Origin: Leifsonia xyli | GTDB taxonomy: Bacteria > Actinomycetota > Actinomycetes > Actinomycetales > Microbacteriaceae | Reading direction: 5' to 3' | NCBI GenBank assembly: GCA_001647635.1 | Contig: CP014761.1 | Span: 1,674,001 to 1,738,000 of the forward strand | Length of the DNA: 64,000 nucleotides | Shown: piece after piece, positions 16,385 through 24,599 of the stretch | Layout of the letters: every line of letters begins with the position of its first letter | Numbering within the stretch: the stretch's first letter is position 1 | Position numbers and translations under genes: made by a program | The notes under the pieces: model-generated | What the model was told of the DNA's origin: nothing | Seen by the model: the letters and a program-made list of their open reading frames with translations, nothing else | The model's database searches: none

Positions 16385-17950
16385 ATGACCGTCCTCGTCG
16401 AACCGGACATCCGGGCAGGCCAGGCGCTGCGCGCCGTGCGGCCGTGGACGATCGCGCTCTCGTTCGGCCTCGTCGCCACCGTGCTCTGCGCGGCGTTCAG
16501 CTGGGTGCCGTCGCTCTGGGGCGACGAGGCGGCGACGCTGCTCTCGGCGAAACGGCCGGTGGGCAGCCTGTTCGGGATGCTGTCGCACGTCGACGCCGTG
16601 CACGGGCTCTACTACCTCCTCATGCACGGGTGGATCCGACTCGCGGGCGAGAGCCCGTTCGCTCTGCGCCTCCCGAGCGCCGTCGCGGTCGGCGCCGCGG
16701 TGGCCGCCGTCACGCTGCTCGCCGGGCGCCGAGGCGGCGCGCGTGCGGCCGTCGTCGCCGGGATCGTCGCCTGCGTGCTCCCCCGGCTCACCTATGCGGG
16801 CGAGGAGGCCCGCTCGTATGCCTTCACGGCGGCGGCCGCCGCGTGGCTCACCCTGCTGCTGCTCTGGCTGATCGACGGCGGACGCCGCCGCGCCTCCCCG
16901 GCGACGCGGCGCGCCGCGTGGACGCTGTACGCCGTCGGCATGGCGGTCTCGTCGTACCTCTTCCTGTATTTCGTCACGCTGCTGGTGGCTCATGCGGTCA
17001 TCCTGCTGGCGACCCGCGCATCCCGCTCGACTCTGCGTACGTGGGCGATCTGCGCGGCCGCCTGCGTCATCGCCCTGATCCCGGTCGCCACCGTCGCCTA
17101 CCTCGAACGGGATCAGATCGCGTACCTGAACTCGTCCCCGGACGACCCGGCCATCTGGTACTACTTCCTCTGGTTCGGGATGCCGTGGGTCGCGGTGGCG
17201 GCCTGGGCCCTGATCACGATCGGCCTCTGGCCGGCGTGGCGGTCGTGGCGGCTGCGCCGCGCCCGGATCGTGCCGCCTGGGCCCCGTGCCGCGTCCACCC
17301 GCCTCGTCGCCGCGTCCTGGCTGTTCCTGCCGACCGGCCTGATGCTGCTCGTCAACGTCGCGTACCCGATGTACACCGGCCGCTACTCCACGTTCGCCGC
17401 GCCGGCGGCCGCGTTGCTGGTGACCGAGGGCATCCTCGTGCTGGGCCGGATGCTGGGCGGCGATCCGCGGAGGACCGTGGCGGCGACGGCGGGCACGACG
17501 GTCGTCTTCGTGGCGCTCTGCGCACCGGTCTATGTGCTGCAACGCGGGCCGTACGCGAAGAACGACAGCGATTGGGCCGAGGTCAGTGCGGTCATGGCGG
17601 CCAACGCCGGGCCGGGCGACGCGGTGGTGTACGACCAGTCCGCCAAGCCGTCGCAGCGGCCCCGGCTTGCGATGCGCACCTACCCGGCTGGATTCGCCGG
17701 GCTGAAGGATCCGACGCTCCGCACTCCGTATTACCGCAACGACTGGTGGGGCGACACCGCGTACTCGGTGCGTGAGGCGGCCGACCGTGGGCGATTCGAC
17801 GGGGTGGAGCGGGTGTGGGTGATCGAGGTGGTCGACCCGGAGAGCGGTCAGGACACGTGGGGGATGTCCGAGCTGCAGGCGATCGGCTTCGACGAGATCG
17901 GGCGCGTCATCGACACGCACCGCAGCGTCATCATCGAGCTGACCCGCTAG
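16385..17950 (+). CDS. Membrane glycosyltransferase, GT39/PMT-like
   Basis: 521 residues with about ten predicted helices. The first external loop carries the acidic pair D47-E48 in PSLWGDEAATLL, the metal or lipid-phosphate binding feature of GT-C enzymes, and GEEARSY is a second conserved loop. Such proteins transfer sugars from polyprenyl-phosphate donors on the outer side of the membrane. The ATG at 16385 is chosen over an upstream in-frame ATG at 16334 because it begins at a plausible cytoplasmic tail. The extracytoplasmic C-terminal part (about residues 390-521) has YDQSAKPSQRPR and a DxxE-rich region. The 3' end overlaps the convergent SRAP gene by 20 bases. Confidence 0.75.
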   Translation: MTVLVEPDIRAGQALRAVRPWTIALSFGLVATVLCAAFSWVPSLWGDEAATLLSAKRPVGSLFGMLSHVDAVHGLYYLLMHGWIRLAGESPFALRLPSAVAVGAAVAAVTLLAGRRGGARAAVVAGIVACVLPRLTYAGEEARSYAFTAAAAAWLTLLLLWLIDGGRRRASPATRRAAWTLYAVGMAVSSYLFLYFVTLLVAHAVILLATRASRSTLRTWAICAAACVIALIPVATVAYLERDQIAYLNSSPDDPAIWYYFLWFGMPWVAVAAWALITIGLWPAWRSWRLRRARIVPPGPRAASTRLVAASWLFLPTGLMLLVNVAYPMYTGRYSTFAAPAAALLVTEGILVLGRMLGGDPRRTVAATAGTTVVFVALCAPVYVLQRGPYAKNDSDWAEVSAVMAANAGPGDAVVYDQSAKPSQRPRLAMRTYPAGFAGLKDPTLRTPYYRNDWWGDTAYSVREAADRGRFDGVERVWVIEVVDPESGQDTWGMSELQAIGFDEIGRVIDTHRSVIIELTR

Positions 17951-18665
17951 GTCGGCCGACCGGCTCGATCAGTTGCGGCCCGTCGTCGCTGGTCTTGAAC
18001 GGCGCCACCTGGTCGAAGCGCAGCGTCGACGCCTCGGCCACGCCCGCGCGCACCGCCTCGTCGACAAGCGCCTGGTCGCCGACGATCGAGGGATCGATCC
18101 AGTGCTGCCACATCTCCTCGGGCAGGATGACGGGGTTGCGGTCGTGGATGTCGGCCAGCGTCTGCACCGCATCCGAGGTGAGGATGGTGGCCGTCAGCAC
18201 CCAGCGATCCGGGTCGTCCTCGGCTTTGCTCTTGTCGCGCCACCAGGAGTAGAGGCCGGCGAAGCCCATCAGCCGGTCCTCCGGATAGCGGATGAAGAAG
18301 GGCGTCTTGCTGCCCTTCGGCCCCTGCCACTCGTAGTAGCCACGAGCCAGGACGATCGCCCGGTGCGACTGGACGGGCTTGCGCCAGGTGGACTTGTCGG
18401 CGATCTCCTCCGCGCGGGCATTGAAGGTCGGGAACTTCAGCTTCAGGGTGTCCGACCACGACGGCACGAGCGACCAGTGGGCGCGCTCGAAGCGCAGCTC
18501 GCGGGTCTTCGCCGAGTCGATCAACACCGGGATGTCATCGGTCGGCGCGATGTTGTAGTCGGCATCCCAGTCGGCCGTCCACTCGTCGGGACGGCGGCCT
18601 GTCGCCTCCACGAACTCCGTGATCTCGGCGTTGACCTTGTCGTCCATCGCGAACCTGCCGCACAT
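17931..18665 (-). CDS. SOS response-associated peptidase (SRAP/YedK-HMCES family)
   Basis: 244 residues. The protein begins MCGRFAM; after Met removal the terminal Cys2 forms a covalent link with abasic sites in single-stranded DNA. Other family landmarks are NIAPTDDIPVL, FPTFNARAEEI, RAIVLARGYYEWQG and IHDRNPVILPEE, which hold the conserved Asn, Glu and His of the active site. The ATG at 18663-18665 is fixed by the need for Cys at position 2; the longer in-frame extension to 18728 would abolish activity. It protects abasic sites during replication. Confidence 0.92.
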   Translation of the reverse strand: MCGRFAMDDKVNAEITEFVEATGRRPDEWTADWDADYNIAPTDDIPVLIDSAKTRELRFERAHWSLVPSWSDTLKLKFPTFNARAEEIADKSTWRKPVQSHRAIVLARGYYEWQGPKGSKTPFFIRYPEDRLMGFAGLYSWWRDKSKAEDDPDRWVLTATILTSDAVQTLADIHDRNPVILPEEMWQHWIDPSIVGDQALVDEAVRAGVAEASTLRFDQVAPFKTSDDGPQLIEPVGRPSGSAR

Positions 18666-18730
18666 ATCGCCAGCATATGCCCGGCCGCCGACAGCGTTTC
18701 GGCCGAGGCGCGCGAAAATGAGTATCACTC

Positions 18731-18752
18731 ACCCCCCGAATGCGGGTGTCAC
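18731..18752 (+). promoter_or_regulatory. C-rich/G-rich motif upstream of the polysaccharide locus (site A)
   Basis: ACCCCCCGAATGCGGG followed by TGTCAC. Related sequences occur at 25823-25841 and 43897-43916. TATTCT at 18771-18776 is a possible -10, about 40 bases from the motif start. Confidence 0.45.
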
Positions 18753-18792
18753 GCGGCTGTGAAACCGATGTATTCTCACTTTTGTGAATCAG

Positions 18793-18808
18793 TGAGGAAC
18801 AGTCACTT
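18793..18808 (+). promoter_or_regulatory. Conserved 16-mer near the start point of the first polysaccharide operon
   Basis: TGAGGAACAGTCACTT differs at one base from TGAGGAACTGTCACTT at 25881-25896. Both are about 60 bases downstream of the C-rich/G-rich motif. CTCAC...GTGA half-sites cluster around it. Confidence 0.5.
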
Positions 18809-18878
18809 TACGGGACTGGAACATCCGCGATCCACACCACCCGAAAGCACCACCAACCCGACCCACAGGTGACCAGAC

Positions 18879-19064
18879 GTGTACCCGACTCCGCCGTGCC
18901 GAGCGCTCCCCGCACTCAACCCCATCCGACCGGGGAGCGCTCGGCGCGCGCGGATCCACGACGGTCGCCCCTCGAGCGGAGCCGGCGGCGGTGAAGCCGT
19001 TCGAGACCACGGTTTCCCCCCAGCCGCCGTCGGCTCCCCGGTGAGCACGGAGGCGCGCGCATGA
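18879..19064 (+). other. Possible leader ORF before the sugar-phosphate transferase gene
   Basis: GTG at 18879 opens a 61-codon frame whose TGA overlaps the ATG of the next gene (ATGA at 19061-19064). The peptide is Pro/Arg/Gly/Ala-rich with no recognisable domain, and it crosses the leader hairpin. It may be a chance GC-rich frame; only the exact 4-base overlap argues for translation. Confidence 0.25.
18898..18945 (+). promoter_or_regulatory. Leader hairpin upstream of the polysaccharide operon
   Basis: Arms 18898-18912 and 18931-18945 pair perfectly over 15 bases around an 18-base loop. It lies inside the gene-free 18666-19060 interval, about 115 bases before the start codon. It could be an attenuator; there is no U-tract. 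Confidence 0.5.
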
Positions 19065-20578
19065 CCGTCGTCCGTCCCCGGCTCACCGCGCCCGTCGCCC
19101 CCGTCGCACTTCCCGGCATCAGCTCCGAGCGCGCCTGGGCGAAGTTGTACAAGTACCGGCTGCTGGCGACGGACACCGCGATCATCCTCGCCACGACCAC
19201 CGGCGCCATCTTCGTGCGCTTCGGTTTCGACGACGCGGTCGCGACCACGTCCGGCTTCCACCTCGGCTACCTATACCTGTCGCTGATCATCGCCGCGACC
19301 TGGCTGTTCACGCTGTCGGTCTACCACACGCGCGACGCCCGGGTCGTAGGCGTCGGCGTCTCCGAATACCGCCGGGTGGTGTCCGCGACGGCCACCACGT
19401 TCGGTCTGCTCGCCATCCTCTTCCTCGTCGCGAAGGTCGACATCGCCCGCGGCTACTTCATCGTCGCGCTCCCGGCCGGCATGGCCGGCGTGCTGTTCTC
19501 GCGGTGGCTGTGGCGCCGGTGGCTGTTCAAGCAGCGGACCTTCGACCACTACCTGTCGCGTGCGCTCGTCGTGGGCCGCTTCACCGACGTCGACTACGTC
19601 GTGCGGCAGATCCACCAGAAGTCGGGAGCGGCCTACAACGTCGTGGGTGCCGCTCTCGACACCGGAAAGCGCAAGGGCGCGAAGAAGGATGCCGAGATGC
19701 GGCGCCGGATCGCAGGCCCCGAGCGCGAGGTCCCGATCGTCTCCGACCTGTCGGGGGTCGCTGACGCTGCGGCGCGGCTGGGCGCGGACACGGTGATCGT
19801 GGCCGGCCGCGCCCTCAGCTCGGGCGACTTCGTCCGGACGCTCGCCTGGCAGCTCGAGGGGACGGCGACGGAGCTCGTGCTCGCCTCGCCGCTGACCGAC
19901 GTCGCGGGGCCGCGCATCCACTTCCGTCCGGTGGAGGGCCTGCCGCTCATCCACGTGGAGATCCCGCAGTTCGAGGGCGGAAAGCACGTGCTCAAGCGCG
20001 CCTTCGACTTCTTCGCCTCCGGCCTCGCGCTGCTGCTGCTCTCGCCGCTGTTCCTCGCCGTGGCGATCGCCGTGAAGCTCGACGACGGCGGCCCGGTGAT
20101 CTTCGCCCAGGAGCGCGTCGGCCGCAACGGCGAGCGCTTCAAGATGTACAAGTTCCGTTCCATGTGCGTCGACGCGGAGGATCGCCTCGCCGCACTGCAG
20201 GCCACCAACGACGGCCAGGGGCTGCTGTTCAAGATGAAGAACGACCCGCGGGTGACGCATGTCGGCCACGTGCTGCGGAAGTTCTCGCTGGATGAGCTCC
20301 CCCAGCTGGTCAACGTCTTCCTCGGCGACATGAGCCTGGTGGGCCCGCGGCCGCCGCTGCCGTCCGAGGTGGAGGGCTACGAGAACCATGTCCACCGTCG
20401 CCTGTACATCAAGCCCGGCCTCACCGGAATGTGGCAGGTGAACGGGCGCTCCGACCTGTCGTGGGAGGAGAGCGTGCGGCTCGACCTCTACTACGTGGAG
20501 AACTGGTCTCTCACCGGCGACCTCGTGATCATGTGGCGCACCGTCAAGGTGCTGACGCATCCGGTGGGGGCGTACTGA
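19061..20578 (+). CDS. Polyprenyl glycosylphosphotransferase starting exopolysaccharide synthesis
   Basis: 505 residues. Four or five N-terminal helices and a nucleotide-binding-like middle domain (ALVVGRFTDVDYVV at about 165-180) lead to the catalytic bacterial sugar transferase domain from about residue 305: KRAFDFFASGLALLLLSPLF helix, FKMYKFRSM, DELPQLVNVFLGDMSLVGPR, and KPGLTGMWQVNGRS. It transfers a sugar-1-phosphate from a UDP-sugar to undecaprenyl phosphate at the inner membrane face (WbaP/WchA/CpsE type). GGAGG at 19049-19053 is the ribosome-binding site. Its stop overlaps the ATG of the CDP-alcohol transferase gene. Confidence 0.92.
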   Translation: MTVVRPRLTAPVAPVALPGISSERAWAKLYKYRLLATDTAIILATTTGAIFVRFGFDDAVATTSGFHLGYLYLSLIIAATWLFTLSVYHTRDARVVGVGVSEYRRVVSATATTFGLLAILFLVAKVDIARGYFIVALPAGMAGVLFSRWLWRRWLFKQRTFDHYLSRALVVGRFTDVDYVVRQIHQKSGAAYNVVGAALDTGKRKGAKKDAEMRRRIAGPEREVPIVSDLSGVADAAARLGADTVIVAGRALSSGDFVRTLAWQLEGTATELVLASPLTDVAGPRIHFRPVEGLPLIHVEIPQFEGGKHVLKRAFDFFASGLALLLLSPLFLAVAIAVKLDDGGPVIFAQERVGRNGERFKMYKFRSMCVDAEDRLAALQATNDGQGLLFKMKNDPRVTHVGHVLRKFSLDELPQLVNVFLGDMSLVGPRPPLPSEVEGYENHVHRRLYIKPGLTGMWQVNGRSDLSWEESVRLDLYYVENWSLTGDLVIMWRTVKVLTHPVGAY

Positions 20579-21348
20579 TGTCGGCCGGAGCCGTCGGCGG
20601 CGCCGCACCCGCCGGCCACCGCGAGATCGTTGCGCGGCTCTCCGCCGCGCAGAAGATCAAGACGCGCGGGGCGCCGGGGTACTCGATCTACGTGAACCGG
20701 CCGCTGGGCCGTCACCTGGCCGCGTTCGCCTACCGGGCGGGTCTCACCCCGAACGCCGTGACGGCGATCAGCGCCTGCTTCTCGCTCGCCGGCATCGTCG
20801 TGCTGGTCGCCGTCCCGCCGCAGTGGTGGACCGGCCTGCTGGTGTGGATGGCGCTGGCCGTCGGCTACGCGTTCGACTCCGCCGACGGGCAGCTCGCCCG
20901 GCTCCGGGGCGGCGGCTCGCTTGCGGGCGAGTGGCTGGACCATGTCGTGGACGCGACCAAGATCGCAACCCTGCACGTGGCTGTGCTGGTGATGTTCTTT
21001 CGCTGGTACCCCATCCCGACCGCGGCGCTCCTCGTGCCGCTGGGCTACGGGATCGTGGCCACCGTCATCTTCTTCACCATCATCCTCAACGAGCAGTTGA
21101 AGCGCTCCCGGGGCTGGACGCCCGCGGCGAGCGCGGCGAGCGACACCGGCCGCAGCACGCCGTTGCGCGCGCTGGCAGCGCTGCCGATGGACTACGGCTT
21201 CCTCTGCCTCGCCTTCGTGCTCGCCGGCTTCCCGCTCCTCTTCTTCTGGGTCTACACGGCCTTCTTCGCGGCGAACGCGCTCTACCTCGTCGTCGCCCTG
21301 CGCAAGTGGTTCCACGACCTGGAGGTCCTCGATGCCCACACCCGATGA
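20578..21348 (+). CDS. CDP-alcohol phosphatidyltransferase-family membrane enzyme
   Basis: 256 residues with about six helices. The catalytic signature D-x2-D-G-x2-A-R-x9-G-x3-D-x3-D is seen from D100 in DSADGQLARLR through EWLDHVVD. Enzymes of this family displace CMP from a CDP-alcohol by a hydroxyl acceptor. In this locus, between a sugar-phosphate transferase and a glycosyltransferase, it may move a phospho-alcohol onto a lipid or a glycan intermediate. The TagD-like cytidylyltransferase at 44578 could supply the CDP-alcohol. The overlap of start and upstream stop (TGATG) shows coupling. An ordinary phospholipid role is the alternative. Confidence 0.82.
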   Translation: MSAGAVGGAAPAGHREIVARLSAAQKIKTRGAPGYSIYVNRPLGRHLAAFAYRAGLTPNAVTAISACFSLAGIVVLVAVPPQWWTGLLVWMALAVGYAFDSADGQLARLRGGGSLAGEWLDHVVDATKIATLHVAVLVMFFRWYPIPTAALLVPLGYGIVATVIFFTIILNEQLKRSRGWTPAASAASDTGRSTPLRALAALPMDYGFLCLAFVLAGFPLLFFWVYTAFFAANALYLVVALRKWFHDLEVLDAHTR

Positions 21349-22546
21349 CCACCGCCCGCTCGCCCTGGTGGCGAATCCCTCGGGCGACGTCTACGGGTCG
21401 GACCTGCAGATGCTGGAGAGCGTCCAGGCCCTGATCGCGGACGGGTTCGACGTGCTCGTCGTGCTGGGCGCAGATGGCCCGCTCAAGCAGCGCCTGAGCG
21501 AGCGGGGCGCGGATGTGATGATCCGGCCCTTCCCCGTTCTGCGGCGGGCGGACGCGTCCATCGGCGGCGTGGCCTCGCTCGGCTGGCGCGGCCTGCGGTC
21601 GATCGGGCGGCTGAGCGCGCTCATCCGCGAGGTGGACCCGGACGTGCTCTACGTGAACACCGTGACGCTGCCCTGGTGGATCGAGGCCGGCCGCCGTGCT
21701 CGCGTCCCCGTGATCTGCCACGTGCACGAGGCGGAGACCACCGACGGCCGGCTGGTGCGCTTCGCGCTGAATGCACCTCTGCTGCGCGCGAACCGCATCC
21801 TCTCGATCAGCCGCGCCTCCACGGCGGCGCTCACGTCGGCGGTGCCCGCGCTCGCGAAGAAGACGGTCGAGGTCTACAACGGCGTCACCGAGCCGCCCAC
21901 CCGCCCCGCGCCGGTGGGCTCCCTCGCGGGCCCCGTGACGCTGAGCGTCGTCGCCCGGCTGTCGCCGCGCAAGGCGCCCGACGTGGCTCTCGAGGCCGCC
22001 GCCATCCTGCGCTCCCGAGGGCGGGATGTGCGGCTCGAGCTGTGCGGCACGCCGTTCGACGGCTACGAGTGGTACGAGCAGCAGCTGCGCGAGCGGGCGG
22101 ATCGGCCCGACCTGCGCGGCCATGTCGCCTTCCCCGGCTACGTCTCGCCGATCTGGCCCGCGCTGGAGCGCGCCGACATCGTCCTCGCCCCCTCGCTGCG
22201 CGAGCCCTTCGGCAACGCCGTCGTCGAGGCGCAGTTCGCCGGCCGTCCGGTCGTCGCCGCCGGGGCCCTCGGCCACCTGGAGTCGATCGAGGACGGCCGC
22301 ACCGGCCTGCTCGTCACCCCCGGCGACCCGGTGGCGTTCGCCGACGCCGTCGAGACCCTGATCGACGACCCGGAGCGCGCCCGCCGGATGGCGGAGGACG
22401 CGCGCGCGTCCGCTCTGCAGCGCTTCACGCTGGGCCGCTACCGCACCGAGATCGCGGGCGCCGTGCGAGGGATGCTCCGTGCCGTGGACGGCACGCGGCG
22501 CGCCCGGCGCTCAGGCCGTGCGCGCCGGGAAGTACTCGTCCACTAG
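21332..22546 (+). CDS. Glycosyltransferase family 4
   Basis: 404 residues, GT-B fold. LALVANPSGDVYGSDLQMLES is the N-terminal acceptor-domain loop, TLSVVARLSPRKAPDVALEAA begins the nucleotide-sugar domain, and APSLREPFGNAVVEAQFAGRP carries the E-x7-E retaining-enzyme motif. It probably adds a sugar to the lipid-linked unit begun by the upstream transferase. The gene overlaps the preceding one by 17 bases and the convergent gene by 36 bases. Confidence 0.88.
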   Translation: MPTPDDHRPLALVANPSGDVYGSDLQMLESVQALIADGFDVLVVLGADGPLKQRLSERGADVMIRPFPVLRRADASIGGVASLGWRGLRSIGRLSALIREVDPDVLYVNTVTLPWWIEAGRRARVPVICHVHEAETTDGRLVRFALNAPLLRANRILSISRASTAALTSAVPALAKKTVEVYNGVTEPPTRPAPVGSLAGPVTLSVVARLSPRKAPDVALEAAAILRSRGRDVRLELCGTPFDGYEWYEQQLRERADRPDLRGHVAFPGYVSPIWPALERADIVLAPSLREPFGNAVVEAQFAGRPVVAAGALGHLESIEDGRTGLLVTPGDPVAFADAVETLIDDPERARRMAEDARASALQRFTLGRYRTEIAGAVRGMLRAVDGTRRARRSGRARREVLVH

Positions 22547-23443
22547 CGCCTTCGTCGACGCGAGGTGCGCCCGGGTGGACGCCCCGAACACGATCGACTC
22601 GATGTTCGGCTGCTGCGCCACCCATTCGATCGCCTCGCGCGCCGGGATCGCGCCGGAGGCGAAGACGCTCATGGCGACCGCGCGGAACGGCCGCTCCTCG
22701 AGGGTGCGGCGGTACGCGTCGAGCCCTCCGGACATCCGGAACCCGATCTTGTTGATGTTGGAGCACACCAAGGGGTTGTCGATGCCCTGGTCGGCGAGCA
22801 CGTCGAGGCAGAGCGGCAGATTCATGGTGATGAAGCCGGGCTCCGCGCCGTAGCGGGAGCGGACGTGCTCGGCGAAGACGCCGAAGGCGTCGCGGAAGCC
22901 GAGCCCGAGCAGGAGGTCGACGACGACGTTCTGCAGCCAGACGACCGGCGTGCGCGTGCCGCGGAACATGGCGAGCTCCGCATCCACGAGGAGCGTGATG
23001 ATGCCCTCCACGTCCTTCTTCGCGAGCGCGCGACCGCCGCGGAGGGCCGCGTTGACCAGCCCCTCCTCGGGGAGGAAGCGCTTGATCGCGCCGAGCATGC
23101 CCGCTTCGGTGACCGCGTCGGCGTACTTGTGCGCGTACGGCATGCTCGGCAGGAAGGCGAAGTCGGCGTGACGGGCGGGATCCGCCCGCACGCGGTCGGC
23201 GACCTCGGCGATGCGATCGTGCGTCGTGCACATGAAGGTGGTGATGCCCTCGTCGTATGCGGCGTCGATCACCTCCATGATGGCGTCCACATGCTGGAAC
23301 CGCATCGCCTGCGCCCGCGCCTTCTCCTCGGACATGTGGTTGACGCCGAAGAACTGGTTGTCGCCCAGCAGCAGCCGGTCGAGCACGACGGGCTCCGGAC
23401 GCGCGGCCTGCGCCGCGCTCGGGGTCGGGGCTGAGGTGGTCAT
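22511..23443 (-). CDS. Conserved-type TIM-barrel-like protein of the polysaccharide locus, function unknown
   Basis: 310 residues, no named family. VLDRLLLGDNQFFGVNHMSEE at the N-terminus, ITTFMCTTHDRIAEVADRVR, and the C-terminal IESIVFGASTRAHLASTKALV recall aldo/keto-reductase-like barrels: the last segment matches the position where such enzymes bind the cofactor phosphate. The catalytic Asp-Tyr-Lys-His set is not evident. It is the last gene of a three-gene minus-strand unit with a Gfo/Idh oxidoreductase (overlap 4 bases) and a glycosyltransferase, so it may help make an unusual sugar donor. Confidence 0.7.
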   Translation of the reverse strand: MTTSAPTPSAAQAARPEPVVLDRLLLGDNQFFGVNHMSEEKARAQAMRFQHVDAIMEVIDAAYDEGITTFMCTTHDRIAEVADRVRADPARHADFAFLPSMPYAHKYADAVTEAGMLGAIKRFLPEEGLVNAALRGGRALAKKDVEGIITLLVDAELAMFRGTRTPVVWLQNVVVDLLLGLGFRDAFGVFAEHVRSRYGAEPGFITMNLPLCLDVLADQGIDNPLVCSNINKIGFRMSGGLDAYRRTLEERPFRAVAMSVFASGAIPAREAIEWVAQQPNIESIVFGASTRAHLASTKALVDEYFPARTA

Positions 23444-24599
23444 CGTCTCCTCCAGGGGAAGCGTCGTGTCGACGAGGCGGGGGCCGGGGTGGAGGCGGCG
23501 ACGCCGTCGGCGGTGGTGTGCGGCGCCTCGGCGTCCGCGGTGAGCAGCGCGAGCGCGCGGTCGGTGGCCGCCGCGCTGGCGAAGGAGTTGAGCCCGTCCG
23601 TACGGCGGGCCAGAACGCTGTGCACGAAGTAGTCGAGCTGGGCGCTGTACTCCTCGCCGCGGAGGTAGAACCAGACGGGGTCGGTCAGCTCGGTGGTGTA
23701 GCGCACGTTCCAGCCGCGCGTGTAGCCGTCGATCTGGGGCGCGGTGTCGCGCAGGTAGACCTGCACCTCCTGCCGGTCGACGTGGATGCGGCCGGCGGTG
23801 CCGGAGATCGTGAGCTGCGTCGTCATCTTGCGGAACGACTCGTCGGACCAGTCGACGGAGAGCTGCCCGCTGATGCCGTCGGCGAAGTACAGCGTCCCGT
23901 AGACCTGGTCCTCGGTTGAGGCGGAGAACACCGACTCCAGCACCGTGCCTCCCGCGCCGAGGACGTCGCCCGCGTACCAGGTCATGAGGTCGAGGGGATG
24001 CGCCGCGTAGTCGTACAGCGCCCCTCCCCCTCGTTGCGATCGCTGCGCCAGGTGCCGCCCTTGCCGCGCAGGACCACCGGGCCGTAGGCCTCGGCCTGCA
24101 GGTGCGTGACCCGTCCGATCGCGCCGAGGTCGAGGAGGCGCTTCACCTCCCGGAAGGCGCCGACGAACCGGTTGTGGTAGCCGACCTGGGTGACGCGGCC
24201 GTGGTCGGCGGCGAGCCGCGTCAGCTCCTCGGAGTCGGCCGCGGTCAAGCTGAGCGGCTTCTCACAGAAGACGTCGACGCCGGCCTCCAGGAGCGCGCGC
24301 ACCATGGGGGCGTGCAGCTTGGTCGGCGTCGCGACGACCACGGCGTCGACGTCGCTGCCGGCGAGCATCGCGTCGATCGAGCCGAAGCCGGGAAGCCCCG
24401 TGTATTTGGAGAGCACGTCGAGCATGTAGCCCGCCGCGTCGACCACCGCCACCACCTCCACATCGGGATGGGCGTTGATCATCGAGAGGTGGGAGAGGCC
24501 CATCTTGCCGAGGCCGATCACGCCGACGCGCACCGTGCGGGCGGGGGCGTCCGCCGTGGTGTCGTCAGCGGGCCGGGTCGAGGGTGCGTCGATCGTCAT
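23440..24599 (-). CDS. Gfo/Idh/MocA-family NAD(P)-dependent sugar oxidoreductase, frameshifted
   Basis: The first part has the Rossmann motif VGVIGLGKMGLSHL and the family hallmark EKP in VFCEKPLSLT. It then runs out of frame after GGTWRSDRNEG, ending as GEGRCTTTRRIPSTS. The second part begins MTWYAGDVLGAGGTVLES in another frame and supplies the C-terminal beta-sheet domain. One extra C in the CCCCC at 24026-24030 would give GGTWRSDRNEGGGALYDYAA and then HPLDLMTWY, with the expected catalytic-type histidine. Start ATG at 24597-24599 overlaps the upstream glycosyltransferase by 35 bases. It should oxidise or reduce a nucleotide sugar or sugar for the polysaccharide. Confidence 0.82.

Noticed and set aside
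22505..23443. Plus-strand open frames opposite the barrel-like gene (22479-23434)
   Set aside because: Antisense shadows without homology; the minus-strand gene has a conserved-looking sequence and couples to the oxidoreductase.
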